A DNA stretch of 64,000 bases, taken from positions 153,218,731-153,282,730 of the forward strand of contig CM042693.1 of assembly GCA_023614405.1 (NCBI GenBank), written 5' to 3'. Source of the stretch: Avena insularis (lineage: Eukaryota; Streptophyta; Magnoliopsida; Poales; Poaceae). Position numbers and translations under genes: made by a program. The notes beneath the pieces were generated by a model. It searched no databases and was not told the origin of the DNA. It saw only the letters and a program-made list of their open reading frames with translations. This document shows positions 21,403 to 34,300 of the stretch, in pieces; the first letter of the stretch is position 1; every line of letters begins with the position of its first letter.

Positions 21403-24400
21403 CTAGGATTTGAAGAGATCAGGAAACTCCGTCCTGATGTGATCTTCGCGCTCCCAGGTAGCTTCTTATTCCGTGTGGTTGCTCCACTGAATCTTGAGAA
21501 ACTTGATGCTTCGGGTTCTGGTAGTTCTGAAAGCTTCTTCCAGAATACGGATGGGTACTTCGGGATAGGTCAGGTCATCGTTGATCTGTATGGTCCGGTG
21601 ATCAATGTTCTTGAACACTTCAGTCTTCTCCGGAACTTCGAGGCACTTGCGAAGTAATGAGATGTGGAACACATTGTGCACGGCTGACATCTCTTCTGAC
21701 AGTTCCAATTGATACGACACTTCTCCTCGATGGTTCAGAATCTTGAAGGGGCCGATATATCTGGGGGCTAACTTTCCTTTCAGTTGGAAACGCTGCATTC
21801 TTTTCAATGGCGACACTTTCAGATACACGAACTCTTCGATGTTGAAGGCGAGGTCTCGACGTCTCTTGTCGGTGTAACTCTTCTGCCTTGACTGGGCTGT
21901 CTTGAGGTGCTCACGAATCTTGTGAACTTTCTCTTCTGCTTCTCATAGGATGTCGGGTCCGAAAATCTGACTCTCTCCTACTTCCGACCAATTCAAAGGG
22001 GTGCGACACTTCCTTCCATACATGAATTCAAATGGGGCCATTTGCAAACTAGCTTGACAACTGTTGTTTTTTGAGGGTAAAACAGTAGGGTAAAACAACC
22101 CCACTGCAATTTTTATAAATCATAAAGGGTTACAAGCAGTACATATTTACAAGTTCCAGGCCACCTCTATGAGGGATAAGAAACATCATGGCTAACTATC
22201 TCCTATCTAAGTTATTGCTAATCCATTCTTTGAGGTCCTAGTAATACTTTTTTTAATTCTATATAGGACCCATCTTAATTCCTGGGAAACAATAGCCCTC
22301 CATTCTTTGATAACTGCTGTTGTATGAAAATTCTGCGAACGGCAGACAGTCTTCCTATTTAGATCCATACTCTAACACACAGGCTCTCAACATATCTTCG
22401 ATTATTTGATTTACTCGCTCCGTTTGTCCGTCGGTCTGAGGGTGATAAGCTGTGCTGAAATCTAGTCGGGTTCCTAAACCTTCTTGGACTTTCTGCCAGA
22501 ATCTCGAGGTAAACTGAGTTCCTCGATCCGATATGATGTTCTTGGGGACTCTGTGCAAACTGACGATTCTAGCGATGTATGACTCTGCTAACTTCGAACT
22601 CTGATATGTGGTCTTGACTGGTAAGAAATGGGCGACTTTGGACAATCTGTCCACTATGACCCAGATAGAGTCATTTCCCCTACTAGAAGTAGGCAATCCG
22701 GTGATAAAGTCCATTCCAACGTAATCCCATTTCCATTCCAGAATCTGCAATGGTTGCAACAATCCAGTGGGTCTTTGATGTCCCGCCTTGACTCGCTGAC
22801 ATATATCACACTTGGCGATATAGCTTCCGATTTCTCTCTTCATCTTATGCCACCAAAATTGCTCTTTCAAATCTTGATACATCTTTGTTCCTCCGGGGTG
22901 GATAGAATAAAGAGTATCATGAGCTTCTTTTAGAATAACTTCCTTCATCTCAGAATCTGCTGGTACACAAAGACGTCCTTTGTACCACAGAACTCCTTCT
23001 TCGTCTCGGTAAATCTGGGTACTTTGCCTATACCGATACAACGCTTGATTCCTTCGATACTAGCATTTCCTTTCTGCGCCTCCTTGATCTGGCTGATCAA
23101 AGTGGGTTGAAGTTCTATGCTAGACAAAATCCTTCACTCACTAATTCCATTCGAAAATCTTCCATCTCTTTGTGCAAACTTGGTTGCTCCTTCAAAATCA
23201 TGGAGTTCAAGCGGAACGAAAATCTGCTAAGGGCATCTGCTACCACATTGGCTTTACCGGGGTGATAGTGAATGTCCAGATCGTAATCCTTGATTATCTC
23301 AATCCATCTTCTCTGTCTCATATTCAGCTCCTTCTGAGTGAATATATACTTCAGGCTCCTGTGATCCGAATAAATCTCACAACAATTTCCCATCAGGTAA
23401 TGCCTCCATGTCTTCAGGGCTAGAACTACGGCTGCGAGCTCGAGGTCATGGGTTGGGTAGTTTTGTTCATGTTGCTTCAGTTGTCGAGATAGATAGGATA
23501 TAAGTTTGCCTTCTTGCATTAGCACACATCCGAGACCGATCTTGGATGCATCACAGTACACATCAAAGGGCTTCGTGATATCCGGCATGATTAATATTGG
23601 GGTCGAAATCAATCTTCTTTTGAGTTCTTGAAAACTCGCTTCACATTCGTCCGTCCATTCAAAATTCTTGTCCTTCTTCAGCAATTGGGTCATGGGTCTG
23701 GCGATACTCGAGAATCCTTCGACGAACTTGCTGTAGTATCCCGCCAATCCGTGAAATGCACGGACTTGGGTTTGAGTGGTTGGGGCTTGCCAATCTTCGA
23801 CATCTTTCACCTTTGCAGGGTCAACGGCAATTCCTCCGGCTGATACAATGTGACCGAGGAATCCTACCTCCTGTAACTAGAATTCACATTTGATAAACTT
23901 GGCATACAACTGATGCTCTCTAAGGGTTCCAAGAATGGTCCTTAGGTGTAGCTCATGTTCTTCTTCTAATTTGGAATAAATCAGAATGTCATCGATGAAA
24001 ACAACGACAAACTTATCTAGGAAGTCCATAAAAATCTTATTCATGAGATTCATGAAATAAGCGGGGGCATTGGTTAATCCAAAAGACATGACAGTATACT
24101 CGTATAATCCATATCTGGTGGTAAAGGCAGTCTTGGGGATATCCTCTGCGCGAATCTTGAGTCGATGATAGCCACTTCTAAGATCAATCTTAGAAAACAC
24201 TTTGGCACCGGTCAACTGATCAAACAAATCTTCTATCTTGGGCAATGGGTATTTGTTCTTGATATTGACATCATTCAACTTCTGATAATCCGTACACAAA
24301 CGGTTACCTCCATCCTTCTTGTCCACGAACAGAACAGGTGATCTCCATGGTGACGCACTTGGTTGAATCAATCCAATTTCCAACATGGCATCCAGTTGCT

Positions 24401-25034
24401 TCTTCAGTTCTGCTAGTTCATACGGGATCATACTATATGGTCTCTAGGCTATGGGTCCTATCCCGGGGATTAGTTCAATGATAAACTCGATATCCCGATC
24501 TGGGGGCATACCGGGCAAAACATCTGGAAATACATCAGGGTATTCACAGACTATCCGGACTTGGTCAATGGTAGGTCGGGCTATACTCTTGTTGCACTTG
24601 AATTGACGAGGTAAGGTTTCAGATACATGCTCGACTGATACTCTAGCTGTACTGGTCATGGTTATGGATTTCTTGGCACAGTCAATTAATCCTTTATGTT
24701 TGGACATCCAATCCATTCCTAGTACTACTTCCAAACCTTTAGTTTCGAGTACTATCAGATTAGCATAAAAATCTATGCCATGGATTCGGATAGGGACGGC
24801 TTTGCAAATTTGCCTAGCTTTGGTGGTTGAACCGGGGATTTGAACAATCATAACATGCTTTAGTTTGGTTGGTTGAATCTTACTAGTGCATGCAAATTCT
24901 TCGGTGACAAATGAGTGCGATGCACCAGAATCAAACAACACTCTAGCAAGTACTGAATTGACAGAAAACATACCCAAAGACGGCGTCTAGTGCTTCACCG
25001 GCTTCTTCAAAGATGCATGAGAAAAAGACGGCCG
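21403..25034 (-). pseudogene. E1 pol: protease, RT, RNase H, integrase, chromodomain
   Basis: In reading order: protease with LFDSGASHSFV (about 24920); RT with [17 protein letters not shown], a core [11 protein letters not shown], and active site [10 protein letters not shown] (about 24000); RNase H with DVYCDAS, the Glu in DLELAAV and ADALSRF at its end (23230-23560). Integrase has an HHCC finger (H-x-IHPGGTKMYQ ... CDICQRVKAGH) and the D, D, E residues in VGMDFITGLP, IISDRGTQF and HPQTDGQTERVNQ (22420-22720). After an inserted LINE fragment, SLQMAPFEFMYGRKC and a C-terminal chromodomain (YPEVPIRILE to TWEREDHI, 21404-21560) complete it. Stops replace expected codons near 24450, 23880, 22380 and 21465, and frames shift near 23110, so it is dead although all catalytic residues named are visible. 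It made the enzymes for reverse transcription and integration. Confidence 0.92.
22055..22321 (-). mobile_element. 5'-truncated LINE fragment inserted in E1 integrase
   Basis: A stretch of about 240 bp interrupts the integrase C-terminal reading. On the minus strand it ends GTTTTACCCTCAAAAAA, like a LINE 3' end with a short poly(A). The flanks TTGACAACTGTTGTT (22054-22068) and TTGATAACTGCTGTT (22307-22321) are a 15-bp imperfect target duplication, and the pol reading resumes across it. Its short poly(A) and mutated duplication suggest an old insertion. Confidence 0.6.
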
Positions 25035-26177
25035 CTATGCGGTTGAGCCGAATTCCTGGGCAAACCTTCTTCCGGGCTGAACACGACGCTGCTGCTGAGC
25101 TGGGGCATTTGCATTGGGGGCTGCAGCATTCTTCTTGGGGCACTCATTGGAGTAGTGACCCTTATTTCCACAGTCATAACAAGTCAGTTGCGACTTGTTC
25201 TTTGCTGCAATAGGCACAACATTGCTTCCAGTCCTCGGGGCAGTGTTGGTGTTGGCGGCAACATTGTTGTTGTTGAACTTGGGTGGTGCATGGTTGAAAT
25301 TGCCTGAGTTGCTAGGGTTGTTGTGGTTTCCTCCGGGCCTTGGGTTTCCACGGTTGGGATAGGTCGGACGGTTCATCGGGGGTCTGTTCGTTCTCGGGGC
25401 AAATCCTGGAGATGGGTTGGGGCGATACTTTGGGGTATGATGGGTTCCTGGCTGATGCATCATGCGACGCTTGCGGTTCTCGTTGGCTTGGTTGATCTTT
25501 CCTTCCATCTGAATGGCAGAGTCGACGAGGGCTTAAATATCAGTAAAGGGGATATTGACCAACACCATCTGCATCTCATCGTGCAAACCATTCAAGAATC
25601 TTTCTTTCTTCTTGGCTTTAGTGTCGATCTCATCCGGGGCATACCTTGCTAATGACAAGAATTTGTCACGGTATTCCACCACGGTCATCCTTCCTTGCTT
25701 TAGTTCTCTGAATTCATCTCTTATTCTCTTGATCAAACCTGGTGGCACATGGGTTCTGCTGAACTTGACCTTGGATTCCTCCCAGGTCATCATCTGTCCT
25801 CCGGTCATTGCACGAACGCTGTTCCACCATGCTCTTGCATCTCTGGCTAGATAGTGGGTGGCGAACAAAACTTTCTCGTTAGCTTCTACTCCGGTGACTT
25901 CCATGTTTTTTTCCATGGTTTGCAGCCAATCATCTGCATCTAGGGGCTCTTCCGACTTAGTAAAAACAGGTGGGTTGGTGTTCTGGAAATTCTTGAGCTT
26001 AGATCCATGGTTGTCCTGATTTCCTTGGCCTTGATTGTTGTGGGCAAGATGAGCTATCTGCTGAAGGGTGGCTAAGTTAGCTTGACGTTCGGCTCTTTCA
26101 GCTTCACGGTCAGAAACCAACATTTGCAGGATCTGCAACATCGGGTCCGGGGATGAACCACTTCCTCCGCGAGGCAT
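25035..26177 (-). pseudogene. E1 gag (capsid and nucleocapsid)
   Basis: Begins MPRGGSGSSPDP at ATG 26175-26177. A capsid-like retrotransposon gag domain spans about 25540-26000 (ADDWLQTMEKN, ATHYLARDARAWWNS, REFRELKQGRMTV). A stop (TAA, where Glu or Gln is expected) follows FTDI at 25533-25535. The same frame continues through an Asn/Pro-rich linker to one CCHC zinc knuckle, CYDCGNKGHYSNEC (about 25150-25190), and ends at 25035. Gag would form the cytoplasmic particle that packages the element RNA. The single internal stop is the only damage seen in this part. Confidence 0.9.
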
Positions 26178-26412
26178 CTGAAGATTGAGATAGATCATGA
26201 GAAAAGAGGGAAATTTCTAAGGTTCAGGGACTTTGAAAAGTTTTTAAAGTTTGACTCAGATTTTCTAGCAACTTGATTTTCATTCATTCATTCATAGCAC
26301 ACGATACAACACACACCACAACAAAGGAAAAACAGATGGTTTTAAGAACCATTCTGGAAACTACGATACAGTGGGACCGAATACAACTCACTACACTAGT
26401 GCTCAAGTGCTA

Positions 26413-27216
26413 CTACTCCTCGGAGTCGGTGTAATCGTCATCCTCATCATCCTCATCGTCATCGATGAAGGTGAAATCCTCCTCATCGGTGAAGAAGTCC
26501 ATGGCCTGATCCTCCAGAAAGTCATCGTCATCGCTGAGATAGGAGTAGGGGTCTCCACGAAGGTCTTCTCCGGCATTCTCCCTTTCCTCCAACTGCATGT
26601 CTCTCTCGTGGATGGTCTCCTCCAAATCCGAGATACGGTGATGAAGACGGGCAATGATTCGCTCCTTCTTGTCAAGCTGATGGCAGCGAGACTTGCGATC
26701 CTTCACTAGCATGGCGATGGTCTGATCCTTCGTCCTAATGATGGCGGACTTGTGGTTGGAGTAGTCACGAGCATTGTCCAGTTCCTGCTGACGATCATAC
26801 ATCATGAAGCTAAGGTGGTCCAACTGAGTCTTCAGCTCATGGTGGTATGGGGCTTCCAGTGGCTATCCCATAGCATCACGCCTTGGACAAAACTCAAAGC
26901 GGGTACCCTTGATCTGGTTGATACTCTGCCCACACAGATGGACAAGAGCTTCCTGCATGGCTCTGGCAAGTCCATTGAGCCAGTTGTTCTCTCTTAAGGT
27001 GAACTGAATTCCCTCTGCAGTGGGAGGTTCAATCTTTTATCTGAGACTTGCAACAACTATCCACTGCCGATCTTCTCCTTCCTGATCATTGAGCTGAGCT
27101 CCGAAGAACTCAGGGTGTGGACGCTCCAGAAGTTCCAAAAGCTGGTCCAAATCCCGCTCAAAGATGAGGTCTCCTCCATTCCCCAACTGATAAAACTTGC
27201 TGTACTTCACGTCCAT
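26413..27216 (-). pseudogene. E1 extra ORF upstream of gag, acidic coiled-coil protein
   Basis: Between the primer site and gag, an ATG at 27214-27216 opens a reading of about 268 codons starting MDVKYSKFYQLGNG. It runs to a TAG after DYTDSEE at 26413, with two internal stops (near 27038 and 26870). The N-terminal half is a mixed globular-looking segment. The C-terminal half is a likely coiled coil (KDQTIAMLVKDRKSR ... ERIIARLHHRISDLEETI) ending in a very acidic tail (Asp/Glu runs, 26415-26560). It belongs to no gag or pol domain that can be named. Extra ORFs 5' of gag are known in other plant Gypsy lineages such as Ogre, but whether this is the same protein cannot be said. Confidence 0.6.
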
Positions 27217-27429
27217 CTATAAGAATATAGGATGAGTAAGTTAGTAGAGTGATCAAGTGTGTCAAATTTTTAGTATTTTACAAAAGTTTTTGAGGAACAT
27301 GAATTTTCCTGAAAGAATCGAAGTGATAAGAATGGGAATAAGTTTTTGTAAATACTCACTTCCTTGGGTTTTGAAACTAAGTTTTTGATTCAAACGTCCA
27401 ATCTAACTAGGGTATCCTATGGTCAGGAT

Positions 27430-27442
27430 GGCTCTGATACCA
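27430..27442 (-). promoter_or_regulatory. E1 primer-binding site (initiator-Met tRNA)
   Basis: The minus strand reads TGGTATCAGAGCC three bases inside the 5' LTR, the sequence complementary to the 3' end of initiator methionine tRNA. It primes minus-strand cDNA synthesis. Confidence 0.85.
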
Positions 27443-27445
27443 ACT

Positions 27446-30400
27446 TGTCTACACCCGGATTTTTAATCCCAGACGCCTGTTATGCCATACATCGCAATCC
27501 CAGGATTACCATTTTTGCGAGACATAACAGATTTGGCTATCACAGTACATCATCCATTACAAACCATACATAAGGTCTTACACAAATAAGGATCTCATGA
27601 TCCAGTTCTTAATACAACTCAAGAAGCGGAATAACGTACTAATGAAGGTAGCGTAGGCGAAGCTCCATCTTCGAGGTCACAGGCTATGCTGACGATGGGA
27701 GATGATCCTAGTTGTCGTAACCTTCCTATGGTCCATCATCCTGGTACTCTTCTTCATAGTCTGGCCACAGGAATAGCCAGGGAAAAAGCCATGAGTACTC
27801 TTTAAGTACTCGCAAACTAATACTAACAAGTTAAGGGGGTTTTTGTAGTAGGACACTAAGCTCTAGGGTTGTTTTGCAAAAAGCCATATTTACCTCTACT
27901 AAGTTTAGAAGCAAAGAAAGCTAGTTGAAATTTTACAACACCTAAGTGGAAACTTGAATTTCATATTACCACTCTATTGTGGTCAAGTCAAAGTCTCAAT
28001 TCATTTCACAAGTCATTTTGAAAACATCTGACGGGGGAACAGTATGGCCACTCCAACTGTCCATAACCGCGGACGCGGCTATTCGAATAGTTTGACACTC
28101 TACAGAGATTGTACACATTCACCACAACATTCAATACATCCGCTAGGAAAAAATTCTGAATTCACCATACTCAGTATGCGGATAATCAATCCTAACCTTT
28201 CAATTACATGCCCTAGTATATGCACCTCTCCTGTGAGTTTGGCCTCCCAACCATGACCAACTGTCATCTTGGGTACTGCACGGGTGGACAATCTTCACAA
28301 GGTAGCCTCATCTCAGACCTTGGCCGTGAGGGAATCCATACTAAGGCATATAAATTTCTAGTCAAGCCCTACCCAATTTTCGGGTATTGTGGTTGCACTG
28401 TAAAATTGGAATGGTATCGCATCCAGACAACCATCAGTTTTATAAAGGGCTAAGGCTCATGCCTCAAAATTTTCATCATCAAAATCATCTGGTGTTTGGA
28501 AACACATGTCAAAACATTTCAGTAGAATGACTCATCATTCCAAGGTTTTCATAACCATTTTCACCAAGTATTCCCATCTAACGTTGATCAAGTTTTATGC
28601 TTAGCACTAGCATCTACAAGTGGGGTTAAGTACTAATGAGGGGTGGTAAACAAGTGGGGATTAATGCAGTTCAATCTCATGCCTTAGGATGACATCAATA
28701 TTATCTAGCTTAGGCCAAATTTAATGTTCTTTATGCAACCTTCAATTATCCTCCTAGAATCTACAAGTCACTTAAGTAAATTCTAAGAGAAAGCTTTGAT
28801 AAAGAAATAAAGTATACAACTTGTAAGTAAAACTAGGATTGGGTATCATCAAATGTGTCAAACCAAGCATGCTTAATGCATTGCATAGGTTATCTAACTT
28901 TCATAGTTGCAAGTGTTAGCTTTCCTTGTGCAGAGCAGTGGTTGAAGTTCTTCTCGGCTTCCTCCTCGTAGTATCCTCCTTCCTCCTCGTATCCTTGGTC
29001 GGTACTAGCGTCTATAAATAAATATGAGGTACACAATCACCAAACAATACTTAACTATTTTGAATCATCACACAAAGATGTACTATAGATGATCTAGCAT
29101 CATCACCTATCTTTACAAGCTTAAAGCATTTGTCTTATTTATTTTAATTTGAGAAAAGTAATTTCTACTCATTGAAAAACTACTTAAGATTTAATATTCT
29201 CCAACTCAAACATGGGATCATGTTGACACATGTCATCACCACATATTTCAGTACATGGGAATGTGATTTAAAGTGGTGTCACAATTTAATAAGGGTTAAC
29301 CTTTTTATTTTAAATAAATAAAGTGACTAGAAATGCCTATGTGGCATTCTTTTATTACTTGAACATTATTTCTGTAAGTAAACCCATATGTTTTTATATA
29401 TTCTGAAAGGTATGATCAAATGTGATTTTTGAGAGTTGGAATCAACTCAAAAGCTATTATGGTTGAATTTTGAAAAATGTTTGAATGTAGAAAAGCTTCT
29501 GACTTGTTATTTTTACCAAGGTTGATCTACAGATCCAAATGATTTGAATCCAACGGGCTTGGATTAATCATTTCAGTACCTTTCTAACAAAATTAGTTTC
29601 ATGCATTTTTGTTCACTAAATCGAGCTGGGTTGATTTTTGAATATAGGTACAGAACTGAGTTTGAATTAAAATAGAAAAATCTAAATTCAAATGATTGGG
29701 TCGCGCGGGAGAGGTTAATGGGACGGCCCGGTGTCACTCCGCAGCGCGGGGCTCAACTGACAGGGGGTTACACCAGTTAGTGGCTCATAACACGCGAAGC
29801 GGTACGGGGCTGTGTGGTTCGTTGGATTAGAAGGGAGATCGACGGCTGGGGATCGTCGTCGACGATGAACATGTCACCGGCGAGCTCGAACCCTAGCGGC
29901 TCAGTGGGAGTGCATAAGGGGCATACCAGGGCTCCAGTGAAGACGACGAGGCGGGCAAACGAACGAGTGGTCGACGACGAGCTCAGGGACGGTCTAGGTA
30001 GCTCCGAGGGTGGTCGAAATCAACGGCCCCCTTATTCTCCAGAGGCGGCCTGCTCCGGCGCAATTCCGGCAAGCTGCTGCTCCTCGTGCTCCGGCTAGAG
30101 GGTGGAATGATCAGTGAGGTGACGGGAGTGGAATGGTGTGCTTCAAACGGTTGGGGGTGGCCTCCTTTTATAGGCTCGACGGCGAGACCGAGAGGGATGG
30201 GCAGGCGACGGTGGCAACATGGCTACGGGCGACTAGCGGCATGGCTGAGGTCGGTGGTTGATGGGCGGTCTCCTGGCGATGCTCTAGAGCTTAAATGCGC
30301 GCTTAGGGGCGGTGGCAATCGGTCGGGAACGTGCGGTGCTCTACGCGGCAGAGGCAGAGTCTTCGATGGCGAGTGGTGGCTGTGAGGCACGGGGCGGCTA

Positions 30401-31375
30401 ACGGGGCTGTCTGGCGTGTTCCTGGGATCATGGCGAAGCGGTGGGAACGGGCTTCGGTCGAGGGGCGGCGTGTGCACGCATGCTGGGTGCGGCGCTCTGG
30501 GACGACATGTCGACATTAGGGCGGTGGTGAGGTGCTGGCTACCTCCCAAACAAGGTGGGCACGTCTAGTTATTCCTCTAGCTTGCGGTCCACCTTGGGGT
30601 GGCATGGTGAGGCTCGACCTGCTCACCATTGATGGCAACGCAAGCTTACAGTGGTGCTAGTGGTTAGTTAAAAGAGCTAGATGATCTACTAAGGCTAGTT
30701 GCAACTAGAGGGGGAACAAGTTAGGCCAAATTTACTGCACACTATAGTATTTGTGATTTGTTTGATTTGAATTTGCAAGATGTTTGATGAAATGGCCGCA
30801 AGAAACTTACTTTTGAATTTTGAAAAGATTTTTGGTGGGTGTGCTAGGCATGTGTTGAGGATTCTGTGGGTGCTTGGGTTTTGAAAATTGAGCTTGTTTG
30901 AGTGGTTTTTGAAATAGTGGGATCTTCCCATATGAGATAGATTCAATTTTAAACTATCATTTAAACTTAGTATTTGAATGTTTTTGGATGATCACAAAGT
31001 GGTCCTTGGTACTTTATTATGAGTACTAACAAGGGGTACAAAGATCCACAAATGTTTCTGTTAAGTTTTGAAAACTAGAGATAGCCAAAGTAGTCATGAG
31101 AGTTAATTTGGCAAAAATGACCATTCACTTCATTTATTTATTTTGAGTTGTTTGTCTTTGGGAAAAGTTTGGGGATTGTTTATATTATGTTTATTTCACC
31201 TAAGAATCATTTTACAAGCAAAGAAACACAGAACCATGGCAATTCAAAGGAATCCAAATTTTGAATACACACACATATGAATGCTTTCATATTTTTAGTT
31301 GGGAAAGTTTTTGATAACCCTAATTTTGATGATTAGAGTTTGATGATCCAAGTTTAATATTTTTGGGATGTTACT
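27446..31375 (-). repeat. E1 right (5') LTR
   Basis: Begins on + with TGTCTACACCCGG and ends GGGATGTTACT, where the terminal A of the other copy has become T. It matches the left LTR except for the solo LTR insertion and an 80-bp gap. The next bases GCTTT, compared with GTTTT at the same place in E2's intact LTR (37731-37735), are a candidate target duplication. The self-complementary module is at 28067-28107. Confidence 0.9.
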
Positions 31376-34300
31376 GCTTTCCACAAGTGTGATACACAAG
31401 TTTTCGCCAGTTTACTGGCCCTGTGTAACCACTCAACTTAAATCCATTCTCACCATTCCACCCAGGTGTTTCATTCACATAGTTGTTTTATTAAACAAAA
31501 CACAAGTCATTGACTTAGAAATATTTCATAGCATGAATATAATCCACCCTTGTTTTCTACTAGCTAAGCTAAGCATGATAGTAGTAGGGAATCTTAACTT
31601 AGGAAAATTCTACTCAGGCATCATCTACTAGGATTTCCCAAGGCATAGCATACTTAGTAAAAATTCCATGCAAGTCCTACTCAAAATATCACTAATGCAT
31701 AGTGAAAATAATAGGACAAAATGTATGAAGAACCACTTGCCTTTTTGGTAGAGAATATAGGTTCACTCCTTGATCTTGCAATAGTCACACTCTTCAAATT
31801 TCTCTACAATTCAATCAAGGCACAAATTCAAACTAGCATTCAAACAATTCATCACATAAAATGATAAAAACAAAACTATGCATGCAAGCATGCAAAAGAT
31901 TGTTTTATTTGGAAAAGTAGTTTCTAATAGGCTATAAACATTTTTAAAACACCTATTGGTCATTTATAAAAGTGGCAAAATCATTTAAAATCAAGTTAGT
32001 GAAAATGCCTTTTAAATCATTTTTAATTTGCCAGAGATGATTTAAATCAAAGTGATAATTTCTAGTGTTTTCCAAATATATTTTTAAACACAAAATGTTA
32101 GTGTTTATGGTCAAAGTGTTTAAATCAAATCCATTTTCAAAAGGTTTCACTCAAACCATTTTTAAATCAAAGTAACATTTTTATTTTGCTAGAAATGCCT
32201 TTAAACAAAGTAATAATTTTTCTAGGGTTCATCAAATATATTTTTAAATCCAAAACTTAGTGTTTAGGGTCAGAGAGTTTAAATCAAACCATATGCAAAA
32301 AGTTTTACTCAAAAAGCATTTTGAAACCATTACAAATATTTTTTGTTTTACTAGAAATGTATTTATTCAAGGAATAATTCCTTGTGTTTAACAAAATATA
32401 ATTCTAAACCCAAAAGTCGGTTTTTATGGTTAGTAGGTTCAAAACAAACATTTTGCAAAAGATTTTACCCTAAAAACATTTTTAGAATAAATTTTATAAC
32501 CAAAATAGACCTAATAATGTTTCTGCAACAACATGTACTTTTACAGAAGCAAAACACTAAACAAAGGTCATGGTTGCAGAGGTTTCATTTTTCTGAATCC
32601 AGTTATATAAAATATGTAAATTTTAGACGTGTAGATTAATAGTTATGAATTTTACAAAAATCAAACTACTAATAGACAAGTTTCTATTTTTAAAACAAAA
32701 GGCTGGCCACGCGTCACGTTTCTATTGGATGAAAACGGTTCATGTGGATCGATTGATATATACCATAGGATTTAAGTGGGATCGTGCGGTGTTGATCCAG
32801 CATACCCCTTTGTTTAAGTGAATCTATCGTGTCCATCGGATCTTCATCCAACGGCTCCTAGCATGCCAACCATAGATGGGAGACGCTGGCGACTGTGTCG
32901 GGGCGGAGGCGCTCTGCTCGTAGTGGTTCCGGCAAAACAAGAAGCTAGGGAAAGGGGGAAGGTTCTCACTAGATTCGTCGTGAAGTGCTGGTACTCGACG
33001 TGGTCTCCGCAGGGACAGGGGCACACGGAGTCACTGGAGATTCCTCGCCAGAGTTCACGACGGCGTCGGGCACGTATGTTCATCGACGGAGGCGAGGATT
33101 TAAGGAACGCTAGGACAAACGAAGGGCGTCGTTAGATGCCTAAGAGAGTCGCGAGCACATGAGCATCAAAGAGACCGGAAAACTCGGTCGGGGTTTACCA
33201 GTAGGGGTCGCCGGAGCGGACGCAGACGATGGCGATGCTTGGATGTGTTCGTTGTCGAGCCTATGGACATGCGTGGGCAAGCCAGGACTATCGGCAGATG
33301 CGCACGGTGTTGGCGAGCTCGCTGGTGGAATCTAGGGGCAGTGGGGAGGGTCGTTCTCACCGGAATCGATCGGGAAGCTCGTCGGAGCAGTGGGTGCTTG
33401 GGCGAGTAATTTGCTCAGCCTGGGGACAGAGAGGGATCACTGAGTGAGGGGAAAGAGAGAGGAGAGAAGGGCGCTCAAGTAGGCAGAGGCACCGCATGAT
33501 TAACTTGCGGTTCAATGCCAATTATGACTCGCAATCAACGATAGCAACGGCCGAAGGAAAGAAGGGGCGGGGTCAGCACGAGGTTGAGGATGATGACCTG
33601 GCTATGGGGCCTCGCGGTCAGCGAATGAGAGGAGGGTTCAGTGGGGTCGGGTCGTCAGTGGGTGAGGGGATAGGCGAGTGGGTAAGAAAAAGTTTCGTGA
33701 GGGCTGCCGGGTGGCTGTGCTTGTTGGGCCTAAGGCCTTGCTGGGCTGGGCTAGTTTTTCTTATTTATTTTTCTTTCCTGATTCTTTTCTTTTTATTTTC
33801 TCCTAAACTTTCAGTAGGGTTTTCATTCTGTTTATATATTGTGGTTTAACAATCCATTAGAATATTTCTTATATTTTCCTAAGGTTTAAATATTTATTTA
33901 AAATAGACCTTTGTCTTTATTTAAATAGGGTTTCAAATATGGTTCCAATTCATATTAATCTTTTTAATTATTCTTTTATTCTTTTTAAGTTATTTGGATA
34001 ACTTTTAATCCACTTTGGTAAATTCCAATTTATTATTTTCTTATGATCTAATTAATCATTTACCTTATGGATTTTGTCCTCATTTAAACATAATTTAGAA
34101 TATGGTTTAATCCCATATACTTTTATTTAAATATTATTTATCCCTTTATTTTAATTGGATTATCTTTATTCCATTTGCTTATGGATTTAACTCAAGGTTT
34201 AAATTGTCTTCTAAATAATTTCCTTGGAATTTATTATTTAGTTTAAGCAACTTGTCTTTATTTAAATAAATTTGGATATTGTTCAATCCTTATGATTTTA

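Larger units (their letters stand above)
13497..31375 (-). mobile_element. E1: Tekay-like Gypsy LTR retrotransposon with a nested solo LTR
   Basis: The parts in minus-strand order are: 5' LTR (27446-31375), primer site (27430-27442), an extra ORF, gag, protease, RT, RNase H, integrase and chromodomain, polypurine tract (from 21344), and 3' LTR (13497-21343, interrupted by a solo LTR and truncated by about 66 bp at its outer end). The two LTRs are several percent different by eye. The right one lacks about 80 bp present in the left (near 20400-20490). The terminal base at 31375 is T where the other LTR has A. The chromodomain and domain order place it with the Tekay/Del chromoviruses. Confidence 0.9.

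Noticed and set aside
31376..32640. Short open frames shared by both E2 LTRs
   Set aside because: They are AT-rich LTR sequence; the frames differ or break between the two copies (for example 31368-31631 against 37748-37990) and no protein family is seen.
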